A stretch of DNA of 64,000 nucleotides from the NCBI RefSeq assembly GCF_002878395.1, contig NW_025825704.1, positions 841,613 through 905,612 on the forward strand, in the 5' to 3' direction. The stretch is from Capsicum annuum. Lineage: Eukaryota; Streptophyta; Magnoliopsida; Solanales; Solanaceae. Under the pieces are notes generated by a model. It was not told the origin of the DNA, did no database searches, and saw nothing but the letters and a program-made list of their open reading frames with translations. Positions within the stretch are counted from its first letter, which is position 1, and each line of letters begins with the position of its first letter. Shown in pieces: positions 36,151 through 48,060 of the stretch. A program made the translations under genes and the position numbers.

Positions 36151-37454
36151 CATGAACCTTTCAGTTGCAATATATGTCTAAATATGTTTGAAAATTTCCA
36201 ACAGATATGTCATCTATTGCAACATGTGTTATCTATTGCGATATTTGAATCTAGTATTCCATTTCAATTACTAAGTTCAAAACTAAGGATTAAATTATAT
36301 TCACAAACAATATAAAATAAATAGAAGTCTTCATAAATTACATGAAATAACTCAAAAATAAATAAAATGTAAAAAAATAAATATGGGTACAAATGAAATG
36401 ATATACTCCATAAATAAATCAACAATCTAACATTTGGTGCCAACAATTACCAAGGAGAGGTTATTACTTTGACAGACTCAAGCTATAAAGATCTATTAAA
36501 TAAGGACAAGCTGTTCTTCATCTGGTGCTAGAAAATTCGGCTTTGGTCATCGTGGATCTTTAATGTCACTTGGATACTGTTTCAGAGAGTTCGCTTCTCC
36601 GTATTTTCATAAAAGAGTAGCATATATTTTGCGGAGTAATCTGGCATCAAATCCATAATTTGGTACTTGTAATCCATCGCTCAAATACTCGGCGTAAGCG
36701 ACAACAAAAAGACCACAATTCCTGTTTTTTTTTTTTAAAAATAGATAATCCATTTCTTGCAGTTCATGTAAGCGTTGCGAAATTTATGAAATAAAACTAA
36801 ATCATGATAATTAAAGTCCTCCAATGGGTTGTTGAGAAATTCCTTCAACATATTCTACATCAAATGTATTACCCATTTTATATCGGTATGCTTTAATTGT
36901 TGACCAATGTATGAACCTTTTGGTCCAAAAAGCCACTCATATCAAGGTAAGTAGGCAATATTTTGGCCAGCTTTTGTGTCTCCGAGGATGGTGCAAAACG
37001 TCTTTTTTCCAACATTGAGTCATAAACTTAGATGCGCCTCTCTTTTAGAATGACGACAACCAACACCCAATGTAATTTATCACCGTAATTGATTAGGATG
37101 TACACTTCATTGACCAAATGCCAATGTAAGTTAGCTGGAATGCCAAAACCTTTGATGATGTTGATTAAGAATTCCTCAGTTCGCGAAACTTCTGTCTGTT
37201 GTTGACAAAATCTATCAAAGGCCTTAGTGATGTAAACTTTCTACAAACAATTGCCTGACGTGTATCTGTATTGTTCTTGTGTTTGCAACTTGGCCTTCTT
37301 TCGGAGGTAGTAAAAAATGATATCAACATACTGCACATATTATCAAATATTTCAAATTATGAGATAATAAAATTAATACACAAATACAATTAAATAAAGT
37401 ATTAATTAATAGTAATATGTATGACATTTAAACCTCATCATTCTTGCAAGTTTG

Positions 37455-39755
37455 TGTAACGCCACGAAATTTCCATCCCGAGATGTCGCATGGTGATTAA
37501 AGCTACACGTAGCCCCAAGCTAACCCTCGGTTCCAGACACTACCTAAAGGAACTCAATTCAACAATAGTCATGCATAATAAAGAGATATATCACATCGGG
37601 TTCAAGAGAGATACTGGAGAATACTAAACTGTACAACCAAAATATATATTGAATATCTGTAGATACCATCCCTCTAGTATGACAAAGCCTCTATACATCA
37701 AAATCAAGGAGACTTTGGGACAAACCACCAACTGACTCAACAATACTGAAAGCCATAACAACAAAACAATATCACAAAAATAGAGACACGGTCCTTGAAC
37801 CATGAAGACTCACCACTGAGGAAATGTAGTGAGGTACCCAAATATCGCTAGCGCGGCTGCGGCTGAGTACCTGAACCTACATTACGAGAAAATATAGCTC
37901 ATAGAAAAATATGTGGTTCTACACTTTGGAATATACTGAGTATGTGGGGGTGCATGCAACAATGTAAATATCATCATCAATATCATGAAAATATGCAAAT
38001 GTACAATGATGGATCACTTGGCTTGAGTTAGATTGAAACATACTTTTCATAATATCATAGTAAATAAATCATATGATAAAAACCTCATAAATCATCATAA
38101 ACAACTCAACTCTTCAACTCAAGACTCGGAGTGACTCGGTAATTCAAGAAACTCAACTCTTATGGACATGGGAGGTTCTTATAACCGACATAAACCATGT
38201 AAGCTACATGGACTCCAATGTTTTACCCTCCTAAGGAGAGAACCCCACATTGGCGGGAGCGTCTTATTCTTTCCAGGGAGTAAAACCTCAATTTAGTGAT
38301 CACAATCTCATACTTGGCCTCTGGCCCACAAATATCAATACCAATCCTACAGTGGCACGTAGTTTCGGGGGAAATACCACATTTCCCGCTTGGTGCTAAA
38401 TACTATTCCAGACACAAGCTCAGAATACATTATGAAATCAACCACAAACATCACAATGGTCTATCATGAAGATCAAATCAAATATCTTTCTCATTTATCA
38501 AATCATAATCAATTTGTGGATTCCTGACTCGACTCAAATCAAATCAATCTTTCTCAATATCAACATGTATCAATTCATTAAATCATGGTAATATCAATAA
38601 ATTTGAGAAAATATCAAGACTCATTGTAACAACTCAATCTCATGAATCAATATACTCAATAATCCAATTTGTCATAAGGAAGCTTAAAGCTTGACACATA
38701 TCTTGAAGGCATTTGAAATATCAACTCATGGTAGAAATATGAAATTCACAATATTAAATATCAAGTCATAACTTGGGAATAGTAAAATAATCATAAATAA
38801 CAAAGCTTGAGCAATTTATATTCTCATAGTCTCATGATGAAGTAATTTGGGTATAAACCCACTTTCAAAATCATATAAATCCATAATAGAAATCAAAGCT
38901 TTGGGCACAAGAAGGAAAGAATTGCTCTTGTTCAAAACCCCACGTACCTTAATCTTTGAAATCGATTGAATTCTAGTGCTTGAGACTCTATCCACACTTG
39001 TAATAAATGATTCTTGAAGCCCACTCTATGAGGAACTTGGTTCTTAAAGAAATCTTGAAGCTTTATGGATGATTTTTGGAAGATTAATGTTCTTGAATGA
39101 AACCCTAGTTATATTTTCTTAAGAGAATTAGAAGATAAAATGAAGAAATTAAGGTTTGGATGGGGATTCTCATATATATAAGGGCCTCCAAAAGATGCAA
39201 AAAGACCAAAATACCCTTGCAAAAATGTCCTTTAATTGCTGAAAAAATAGCTGGCGATATTTGTGATAAGCCGTCAGACTTGTGATAAGTCATCACAAAA
39301 TGTCGTCAAAAAATGTTGGAATTTGTGACTTTATACTTAAGGCAACGACATTTTGTGACAAGCTATTAGACTTGTGACAAGTCATCACAAAATGTCGTCA
39401 CACAGTTTCTAGGCTGACATGCTGGAGTAAAATAGGCATAACATTTTGCTCCAATACCGGATTTGGATGATATTGGTACCATTGGAAAGCTAATTCAATT
39501 ATCTATCTGTTGGTGGTTAATGAGCTCAAAATTTCTTAGTGTAACAAGAGATATACTCGTTTGAAGTTGACTATGCCAAAATCCTTCTCAAGAATTCAAT
39601 CGATAAGGGATGTTTTGATTCACCTAATCGCTAGGACATTTTTTAGGCCTTAATACACATCACCCTTGATCAGAAAACAACCAAAGCACTATAATTTATT
39701 TCTCATGAGATTGAATCATGGTGGAACTATTGATTAGAGTTGTCGGGGTATTACA
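37455..39755 (-). repeat. 3' LTR of the 37.5-47.3 kb chromovirus
   Basis: Collinear direct repeat of 44826-47263. Near 39251-39405 it holds two copies of a ~90-bp sub-repeat, against four in the other LTR, which accounts for most of the length difference. Confidence 0.93.
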
Positions 39756-39770
39756 ATATCTCCCCCTTGG
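39756..39770 (-). other. Polypurine tract
   Basis: Minus strand ccaagggggagatat immediately before the 3' LTR. Confidence 0.85.
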
Positions 39771-39995
39771 AAACCTTCGTCCCCGAATGTTGCCAGATAA
39801 GCCAAGAATAAGAAAAGAAAATAAGGACGTATAGCTGGAACGACTCACTCATAGGACTTACTTCATTCTATACCTTCGAATACTATACAAAATACAGAAA
39901 TTCATGATGGAAGTAGACACACAGCTGAATCTTTAATAAAAAGGGGGAGGGGGAATTAAGAAAGAATGGTACCTTCTGCTCTCGCTCCTAACTCA

Positions 39996-42900
39996 CAGAA
40001 AAGAGGTAAGAGTACTTGGTTCGCATATCAGCTTCGACTTCCCAAGTATCAGCCTCAACAAATTGATTTCTCTAAAGCACTTTAACCAAAGAAACTTCTT
40101 TGTTCCTTAGCCTACAGATCTAAAAATCCAAAATCTCAACTGGAATCTCCTCGAATGAAAAGATATCCTGAATATCTAAGCTTTCAGAAGAATCAACCAC
40201 GAAAAAATCACCAATATACTTCTTAAGCATATAAACATGGAATACCGGATGAATGCTAGACAACTCAGCAGGTAACTCCACTTTATATGCTACTTTCCCA
40301 ACACGACTCAGAATCTTGTATAGACCATCATAACGGGGACTAAGCTTTCCCTTCTTCCCAAATCTCTTCACCCCTTTCATAGGTGAAACCTTCAAGTACA
40401 CCAAGTCATTAACATTAAACTCAAGATCTTTTCTTCGACATCCGCATACGACTTCTGACGACTTTGAGCAGTCTTCAATCTTTCTCGAATCAACTTAACT
40501 TTTTCGATAGCCTCGAACACAGCATCAGGCCCAATCACAGCTACTTCTCCTACTTCAAACCAACCTATAGGAGATCTATATCTTCTCCCATACAAAGCTT
40601 CGAATGGGGCCATCTGAATACTAGCATGAAAACTAATGTTATACACAAATTCGATCAATGACAAGTGCTTATCCCAACTACCTTTGAAATCAAACGCATA
40701 TGCCCTCAAGATGTCCTCCAAAAGTCTGAATAGTCCTCTCAGCCTGACCATCAATCTGCGGATGAAAAGTAGAACTCAAATAAACTTAGTTACCAAGACC
40801 CTTCTAAAAGGCTCTCCAAAATTGTGAAGTAAACTTAGTACCCCTATCTGAGATGATAGACAAAGGAACTCCAATCAATCTGACTAACTCACGAATATAC
40901 AATCTAGCATAGTCCTCAGCTGTATAAGATGAATGCACTGGCAAGAAATAAGCTAATTTAGTTATCCAGTCTACAACAACCTAAATTGAATCATGATGAT
41001 GACGAGAAAGAGGCAAACCAATTACGAAATCCATAGTCACCTCTTCCCACTTCCAAGTAGGAATGCTAAACTCTTGCATTACACCACCGGGCCTTTGGTG
41101 CTCTACCTTAACTTATTGACAAGTAGAACACTTTTCCATAAATCCTGCTCTGTCTTTCTTCATACCGTTCCACCAATAGATTTCTCGCAAATCGTAGTAC
41201 ATCTTTGTAGCACTAGGATGAATAAAATATCGCACACTATGTACTTCAACCATAATTCTCTGCCTTAGATCATCAACATTGGGAACACACAATCTACCCT
41301 ACAATCTCAATTCACCATCTCCCTCTTGGGAGAAAACCTCTATATTTTGGTCCTTAACTAACTCCTTAAGTCTGACCAAACTAGGATCCCTGCCTTGCTT
41401 CTCCTTTACCTCCGAGACCAAAGAGGACTCGCAACTACTCTGAACTAACATACTCCCTTCAGCGGAATCAAGCAATCTAACACACAACCTAGCCAAACAA
41501 TGTAGACCACGAGCTAATTCTTTCTTATCATTCTCTACATAAGCTACACTACCCATAGACAACCTGCTAAGAGCATCTGCTATAATATTGGCCTTGCCTA
41601 GGTGATACAACACACTCATATTGTAGTCTTTTAGAAACTCTAACCATCTTCTTTGCCTAAGATTCAACTCCCTCTGAGTAAACACATACTGTAGGCTTTT
41701 GTGATCAGTAAACACATCAACATGAACATGATACAACTAATGTCTCCAGATTTTTAAAGAAAAAACTACACCTGCTAATTCAAGATCATGGAGTGGGTAA
41801 TTTTTCTCATGAGGCTTCAACTGTCTAGAGACATAAGCTATAACTTTACCCCTCTACATCAACATACAAACCAAACCAACTCTATAAGCATCACAATATA
41901 CCAAAAAACCATCAGTAACATCGGGTAAAGCTAACATTGGGGATGAAGTGAGTCGAGTTTTCAACTTTTGAAAAATCTTCTCACAGGCATCTGTCCACTA
42001 GAACTTAACTTTTTTTTGGGTCAACCGGGTCATGGAAGACGCAATGAAAGAGAATCCCTCAACAAAAAAATGGTAGTAACCAGCTAGACCCAAGAAACAC
42101 CTAATGTCAGATGGGGAGGTAGGTCTAGGCTAATTCTTTATAGCTTCTATCTTTTAGGGATCGACTCTAATGCCTTCGGCGGAAATCATGTGACCCAGAA
42201 AAGTAACTAACCTTAACCAAAATTCACACTTGCTAAATTCATCGAATAATTAATGATCTCTAAGAGTTTGCAAGACAATTTTAAGATGGTCGGCATGATC
42301 ATCCTCTATTTAGGAATACATAAGAATATCATCTATGAATACAGTGACAAACATATCAAGATATTTTTTGAACACTCGATTCATGAGGTCCATGAAGGCT
42401 GCTGGAGCATTGGTTAACCCAAAGGACATGACAAGAAACTGAAAGTGACCGTAATGGGTTTGAAAGGCTATCTTTGGAATATCACACTCTCTCACTTTAA
42501 GCTGATGATAGCCAGATATAAGGTCTATCTTTGAGAAATAACTCGCACCCTGTAGTTGATCAAATAAATCATTGATTCTAGGTAGAGGGAACTTGTTCTT
42601 AATAGTTATCTTGTTGAGTTGACGGTATTCAATACACATACGCAATGTACCATCTTTCTTATGCACGAATAGAATAGGTGCAACCCACGGGGAAATACTG
42701 GGTCTAATAAAGCCTTTGTCTAAGAGATCTTTAAGTTACTCCTTAAACTTTTTAAGTTCTGTGGGAGCCATATGGTATAGAGGAATGAGGAATAGAAATA
42801 GGCTGAGTGCCGGGAAGAAGATCAATCCTGAATTCTATTTCTCTATAAGGTGGGACCCCTGGGAGATCTTTCGAGAAAATATTGGGAAACTCATTAACAA

Positions 42901-43430
42901 TGCTAACTAACTGAATAGTCCGAGTCTCAGACTTGAGGTCTTTAACTCAAACTAGGTGATAGGTGCAACCCTTGGAAATCAACTTCCTAGATTTGAGGTA
43001 GGATATGAAATGGCTCTTCGGAGTTATAGAACTCCTAGACCATTCAAAAATAGTCTTATCAGGAAACTAAAACTTAACCACTCTGGTACGACAATCTATA
43101 GATGCATAGCATGAGTGTAGACAATCTATACCCAGAATGACATCAAAATCAACCATATCTAGTTTAATCAAATAAGCACTATGACCCGATGAAGGAAAGT
43201 GACAGGATACTTCTTATACACTCACTTAGCAATAATAGATTCTTCTAGGGGTAGAAACCAGAATAGGCTCAGGAATCTGCTCAGGGTCCATCTCAAAATT
43301 TACAGCAACCAAAGGTGTCACATAAGAGAAACTCGAACCAGGGTCTATTAATATATACACATCAAAATGAAAAACATGGAGCATACCAGTGACAACATCT
43401 AGAGAGTCCTCCTGCTCCTAGCGTGGTGGT
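39996..43430 (-). pseudogene. Decayed pol: protease, RT, RNase H, integrase, chromodomain
   Basis: Protease: LIDPGSSFSYVTPLVA at about 43355-43305. Reverse transcriptase: open 42666-42310, with [11 protein letters not shown] and an intact catalytic FIDDILMYS. RNase H C-terminal part: 41736-41299, with VFTDHKSLQYVFTQ and ADALSRL. Integrase: DRGTKFTSQFW (second catalytic Asp, about 40850) and DGQAER (catalytic Glu, about 40750), then the open GPY-type region 40754-40120 (MAPFEALYGRR; HPVFHVYMLKKY). Chromodomain relic at 40140-39996 (RLRNKEVSLVKVL). Domains are in five separate frames or blocks with stops between. Many stops could derive from CAA, CAG or CGA codons by C-to-T change. Confidence 0.88.
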
Positions 43431-43439
43431 ATATCATAG

Positions 43440-44605
43440 AAGCGATACTGGCGTAAATTGCTACCAGTACTAGAAGAGGTGCCCTGAGGAGGAACTGGGC
43501 AGACTATAGGAGCAGGGGCACTGGTAACCTGACTCTGGGGATGAGCATATCGACTCTCTTATCTAGCATACGAATAATCTCTAAGTCGGTGGCCCAACTT
43601 GCTACAACCAAAGCAACCCCTCCGATCAACAAAACACAAAACAAAATAAACTCTACCACACTTGGCACATAAAGGAGGATGAGGTCTGTTACTTACACTT
43701 TCCTGACCTGGACGGGATAGGCCTATTCCTCTGCTCTTGCCTGCTTCTAGGTGCGGGAGAACTAACTAAGGAAGGCGCGGGCATAAATGAGCGTCTCTGG
43801 AATTAAGGGCGGTTCCCTCCATGGAATCTGTACTGACCGAATCCCTACTGCTCTGATCTAGCTCTTTTATTCCCTCTTGCTCTTTTTCTCTCTTTCACCT
43901 TATCAGTTTTAATCTATTGGGCATGTATCATAAATTGAGAACGGTCCATCTCCCTATTAAGCATAGCAAATCTATACTTTTTCACAATGTAACTCGACAC
44001 GCTGATCACGAACTTACTCATGATGGTCCTGGAGTAACCATCATACTAGGAGCATATTTGGATAACTGATTGAATATAAGACAATACTCCTTAACAGTCA
44101 TGGAGCCTTGTCTCAAATTTATGAATTCCTCTATCTTTACTTCCCTCATCTCAAGAGGAAAGAATCTGTCCAAGAACACATGCTGGAGTAACTGCTAAGT
44201 CATGGGAGCGGCATCCTCCCTTCTACTCTCCCTCCATATCTCCAACCAATCATATGCAACATCTTTCATTCAATAGGCAACCAATTCAACACTCTCCTCC
44301 TTAGTCATATGCATAATCTGGGTGATCTTTCTCACTTCATCCAAGTACATCTATTGGTCTTCACCTACCTTTAACCCATAGAACTCAGGCAGATTCATCC
44401 ACATAAAGTCATGAACTTGAGTTGTAGTAAAATTATTCTCTTGTGGAGGAAGAACAGTAGCGTAGGTGTTAGCTTGAGCATTAGCAATAACTGCTTGGGC
44501 TAGCACCTAAAAAGCTGCATGGAATTCCGTATGAGACATATTCTCTTTCAAGGGATCAACGGGTTGAGGTTGCTCGTTGTTTGTATAAGTTCAACAAGGA
44601 GGCAT
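43440..44605 (-). pseudogene. Decayed gag with zinc knuckle
   Basis: An ATG at 44605 (MPPC then TGA) starts the frame; an intact copy would be expected to read an Arg-rich start. The capsid core is recognisable: FMWMNLPEFYGLKVGEDQ, DWLEIWRE, HVFLDRFFPLEMREVK and INLRQGSMTVKEYCLIF. The nucleocapsid has CFGCSKLGHRLRDYS at about 43620-43575, a CX2CX4HX4C knuckle whose last Cys is now Tyr. Stops are frequent. Confidence 0.8.
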
Positions 44606-44807
44606 TTTCTATTATAAGAGAGCAAGAGTTAATCGCAGATAAAGAGACAGTTATAGGCATGATAAACTTTAGAAAGAAAGAAATGACTTTTCCTAAAATG
44701 TCCCGTAGCCTCTTGCTTATAGATGCGGCGCTCTACACACCGATGATCAAGACTCTACATAACGCGGCTTGTCAGACTCCCTAGGACCTTGGACTCTTTA
44801 AACCTTA

Positions 44808-44820
44808 GGCTCTGATACCA
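44808..44820 (-). other. Primer-binding site (initiator-Met tRNA)
   Basis: Plus strand ggctctgatacca equals the 3' end of plant initiator tRNA-Met; a 5-bp spacer separates it from the LTR at 44826. Confidence 0.9.
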
Positions 44821-44825
44821 AGCTT

Positions 44826-47263
44826 TGTAACGCCCCAAAATTTCCATCCCAAGGCGTCACACGGTCCTTAGGGCTACACGTATCCCCAAGGTAACCCTCG
44901 GAGCTAGACACTACCACAAGGAACTCAATTCAACAATAGTCATATAGAATAAAGAGATATATCATATCAGGTTCAAGAGAGATACTGGAGAATACTAAAC
45001 TGTACAACCAAAATATATATTAAATGTCTATACATACCATCTCGCTAGTCTGACAAAGCCTCTATACATTAAAATCAAGGAGCCTTTAGGACAAACCCCC
45101 AACTGGCTCAACAATACTGAAAGCCATAACAATAAAATAATATCACAAAAATATAAACACGTTCCTCGAACCATGAGGACTAACCACTGAGGAAACGTAG
45201 TGAGGCACCCAAATATTGCTAACATGACTGCGGATAAGTACCTGAACCTACATTACAAGAAAATGTATCCCATATAAAAATATGTGGGTCAGCACTTTAA
45301 AATGTACTGAGTATGTGGGGTTGTATGCAACAATGTAAATATCATCATCAATTTCATGAAAATATACATATGTACAATGATGGCTCACTTCGCTTGAGTT
45401 AGATTGAAACATATTTTTCATGATCTCATAGTAAATAAATCATATGATAAAAGCCTCATAAATCATCATAAACAACTCAACTCTTCAACTCAAGACTCGG
45501 AGTGACTCGGTAATTCAAGAAACTCAACTCTTATGGACATGGGAGGTTCTTATAACCGACATAAACCATGTGAGCTACATGGAGTCTAATGTTTTACCCT
45601 CCTAAGGAGAGAACCCCATATGGACGGGAGCGCCGTACTCTTACCAGGGAGTATAACCTCAATTTATTGATCACAATCTCATACTCGTCCTCTGGCCCAC
45701 AAATATCAATACCAATCCTAGAGTGGTACCTAGTTTTGGGGGAAATACCATATTTCCCGCTTGGTGCTAAATACTACTCCAGACACAAGCTAAGAATACA
45801 TTAGGAAATCCACCACAAACATCACAAGGGTCCATCATGAAGATCAAATCAAATCTCATTCTTATTTATCAAATCATAATCAATTTGTGGATTCCTAACT
45901 CGACTCGACTAAAATCAATCTTTCTCAATTTCAAAATATATCAATATCAATAACATTGAGGAAATATCAAGACTCATTATAACAACTCAATCTCATGAAT
46001 CAATATACTCAATAATCCAATTTTTCATAGGGAAGCTTAAAGCTTGACACATATCTTGAAGGCACTTGAAATATCAAATCATGGTAGAAATATGAAATTC
46101 AAAATATTAAATATCAAGTCATAACTTTGGAATAGTAAAATAATCATGTACAACAAAGCTTGAGCAATTTATATTCTCGTAGTCTCATGATAAAGTAATT
46201 TGGGTATAAACCCACTTTTAAAATCATATAAATCCATAATAGAAATCAAAGCTTTGGACATAAGAACAAAAGGATTGCTCTTGTTCAAAATCCCACGTAC
46301 CTTAATCTTTGAAATTGGTTGAATTCTAGTGCTTGAGACTCTATCTGCACTTGTAATAAATGATTCTCGAAGCCCACGCTATGAGGAACTTGGTTCTTGA
46401 AGAAATTTTGAAGATTTATGGATAATTTTTGGAAGATTAATGTTCTTGAATGAAACCCTAGGGTAAATACTTTCTTAAGAGAATTCGAAGAGAAAATAAA
46501 GAAATTAGGGTTTGAATGGGGATTCTCATATATATAAGGGCCTCCAAAAGATGGAAAAAGACCAAAATACCCTTGTAAAAACATCCTTTAATTGTTGAAA
46601 AAAATAGCTGACGACATTTTTGACAAGTAGTCACGAAATGTCATCGCAAAAGGGTGGAATTAATGACTTTCTGCTTAAGGTTGATGACATTTTGTGACAA
46701 GCTGTTAGACTTCTGACAAGTCTTCATAAAATGTCGTCACAAAATGTTGGAATTTGACTTTCTGCTTAAGGTAATGACATTTTGTGATAAGCCATCAGAC
46801 TTGTGATAAGTCGTCATAAAATGTTGGAATTTGTGACTTTATGCTTAAGGTGATGAAATTTTGTGACAAGCTTCCAGACTTGTGATAAGTCATCACCAAA
46901 TGTCGTTACACAGTTTTCAGGCTAACACGCTGGAGTAAAATAGGCATAACTTTTTGCTCAGATACCGGATTTAGGTAAAATTAGTACCGTTGGAAAGCTA
47001 ATTCAATTATATATATATTGGTGGGTCATAAGCTCAAAATTTCTTAGTGTAACAAGAGATATGCTCTTTTGAAACTAACTATGCCAAAATCCTTCTCAAG
47101 AATTCAATCGGTAAGGGATGTTTTGATTCACCTAATCGCTAGGACATTTTTGTGGCCTTAATACACATCACCCTTGATTATAAAAGAACCAAATAACTAT
47201 AATTTATTTCTCATAAGTTTGAGTCATGGTGGCACTATTGGTTAGAGTTCTCGGGGTATTACA
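44826..47263 (-). repeat. 5' LTR of the 37.5-47.3 kb chromovirus
   Basis: Direct repeat of 37455-39755 with small indels and an expanded internal sub-repeat (46608-46913). Ends TGTAAC..ATTACA. Confidence 0.93.
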
Positions 47264-47689
47264 GTTTGGGGATGTGACGTCAAATAGAATCAATCCTTCG
47301 TTCTAGGATGTACAACAATAAAGTCAAGCATATCAAAACCAGGACTTGATTTGTTAACTTTGTAGTGTTTGTCATTTTATTTTCTACATGATTCATATAT
47401 GTTAATGTCATATTTTTACAATAAGAATTGTATAAATCAATATCTTTAAAAAAGATTTATGTACCTATCAGCGTGATGCTTTAACATCCCATCAACAATC
47501 CATTCGTAATAGTCATTAATCAAGTTTGTTATTTGGTTAGAGCCTCGTCTGAGATGTTGAACCCTTTAAATGGGTAATTCTTTCATTCTTCCAAACTAAT
47601 AGGCTCTACTTTTTCTTCTTCCATGGAAGCAGTTGATGGATTATCAACTATGATATTATGTTGTTCAGCAGTAGCTTCTACTGTGACAT

Positions 47690-48060
47690 CTACCTGGAAA
47701 GCTAGAATTTTCAATACTAATCACAGATATACAATAGATTATCTACCTTTTACATCAGGTGGATTATCTGTTGGGATAAACTCGAACAGGTAAAAAAGAG
47801 ATGTACAATAATTTTGAATAGGTAATCCTTCTATTGCAACATATGGCTCATCTGTTGGTATAAATTAAAAAAGTACTAAGACCTATTTGATTTGCTGAAA
47901 TAGATGAATATATGTTGGAATAGATAACACATTTGATGTAATAGGTTAGACGACAGTTACAATAGATGTATATGTCTATTTGATAAGTTTCAGTAGATGT
48001 ATAATCTGTTGAAATAGATATGTGTCTATTTATTAGATGGAACAGATAATATACATTCAC
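47690..48060. repeat. Scattered TCTGTTGCA-type repeats in a pseudogene intron
   Basis: Short degenerate units such as gattatctgttgg, catctgttgg and tctattgcaacata recur between the linker exons of the Ulp1-type pseudogene. They match the monomer of the array at 49979-51598. Confidence 0.6.

Larger units (their letters stand above)
37455..47263 (-). mobile_element. Complete Ty3/gypsy chromovirus (Tekay/Del-like), 9.8 kb
   Basis: LTRs of 2301 bp (37455-39755) and 2438 bp (44826-47263) flank an interior with gag-pol on the minus strand. The five bases at both outer edges are GTTTG (37450-37454 and 47264-47268), a perfect target-site duplication. LTR ends are TGTAAC..ATTACA. A primer site lies at 44808-44820 and a purine tract at 39756-39770. 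Domain order from the minus strand is gag, protease, RT, RNase H, integrase, chromodomain, which defines a chromovirus. The reading frames carry many stops, so the copy is dead. It disrupts a coding exon of the Ulp1-type pseudogene. Confidence 0.93.
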
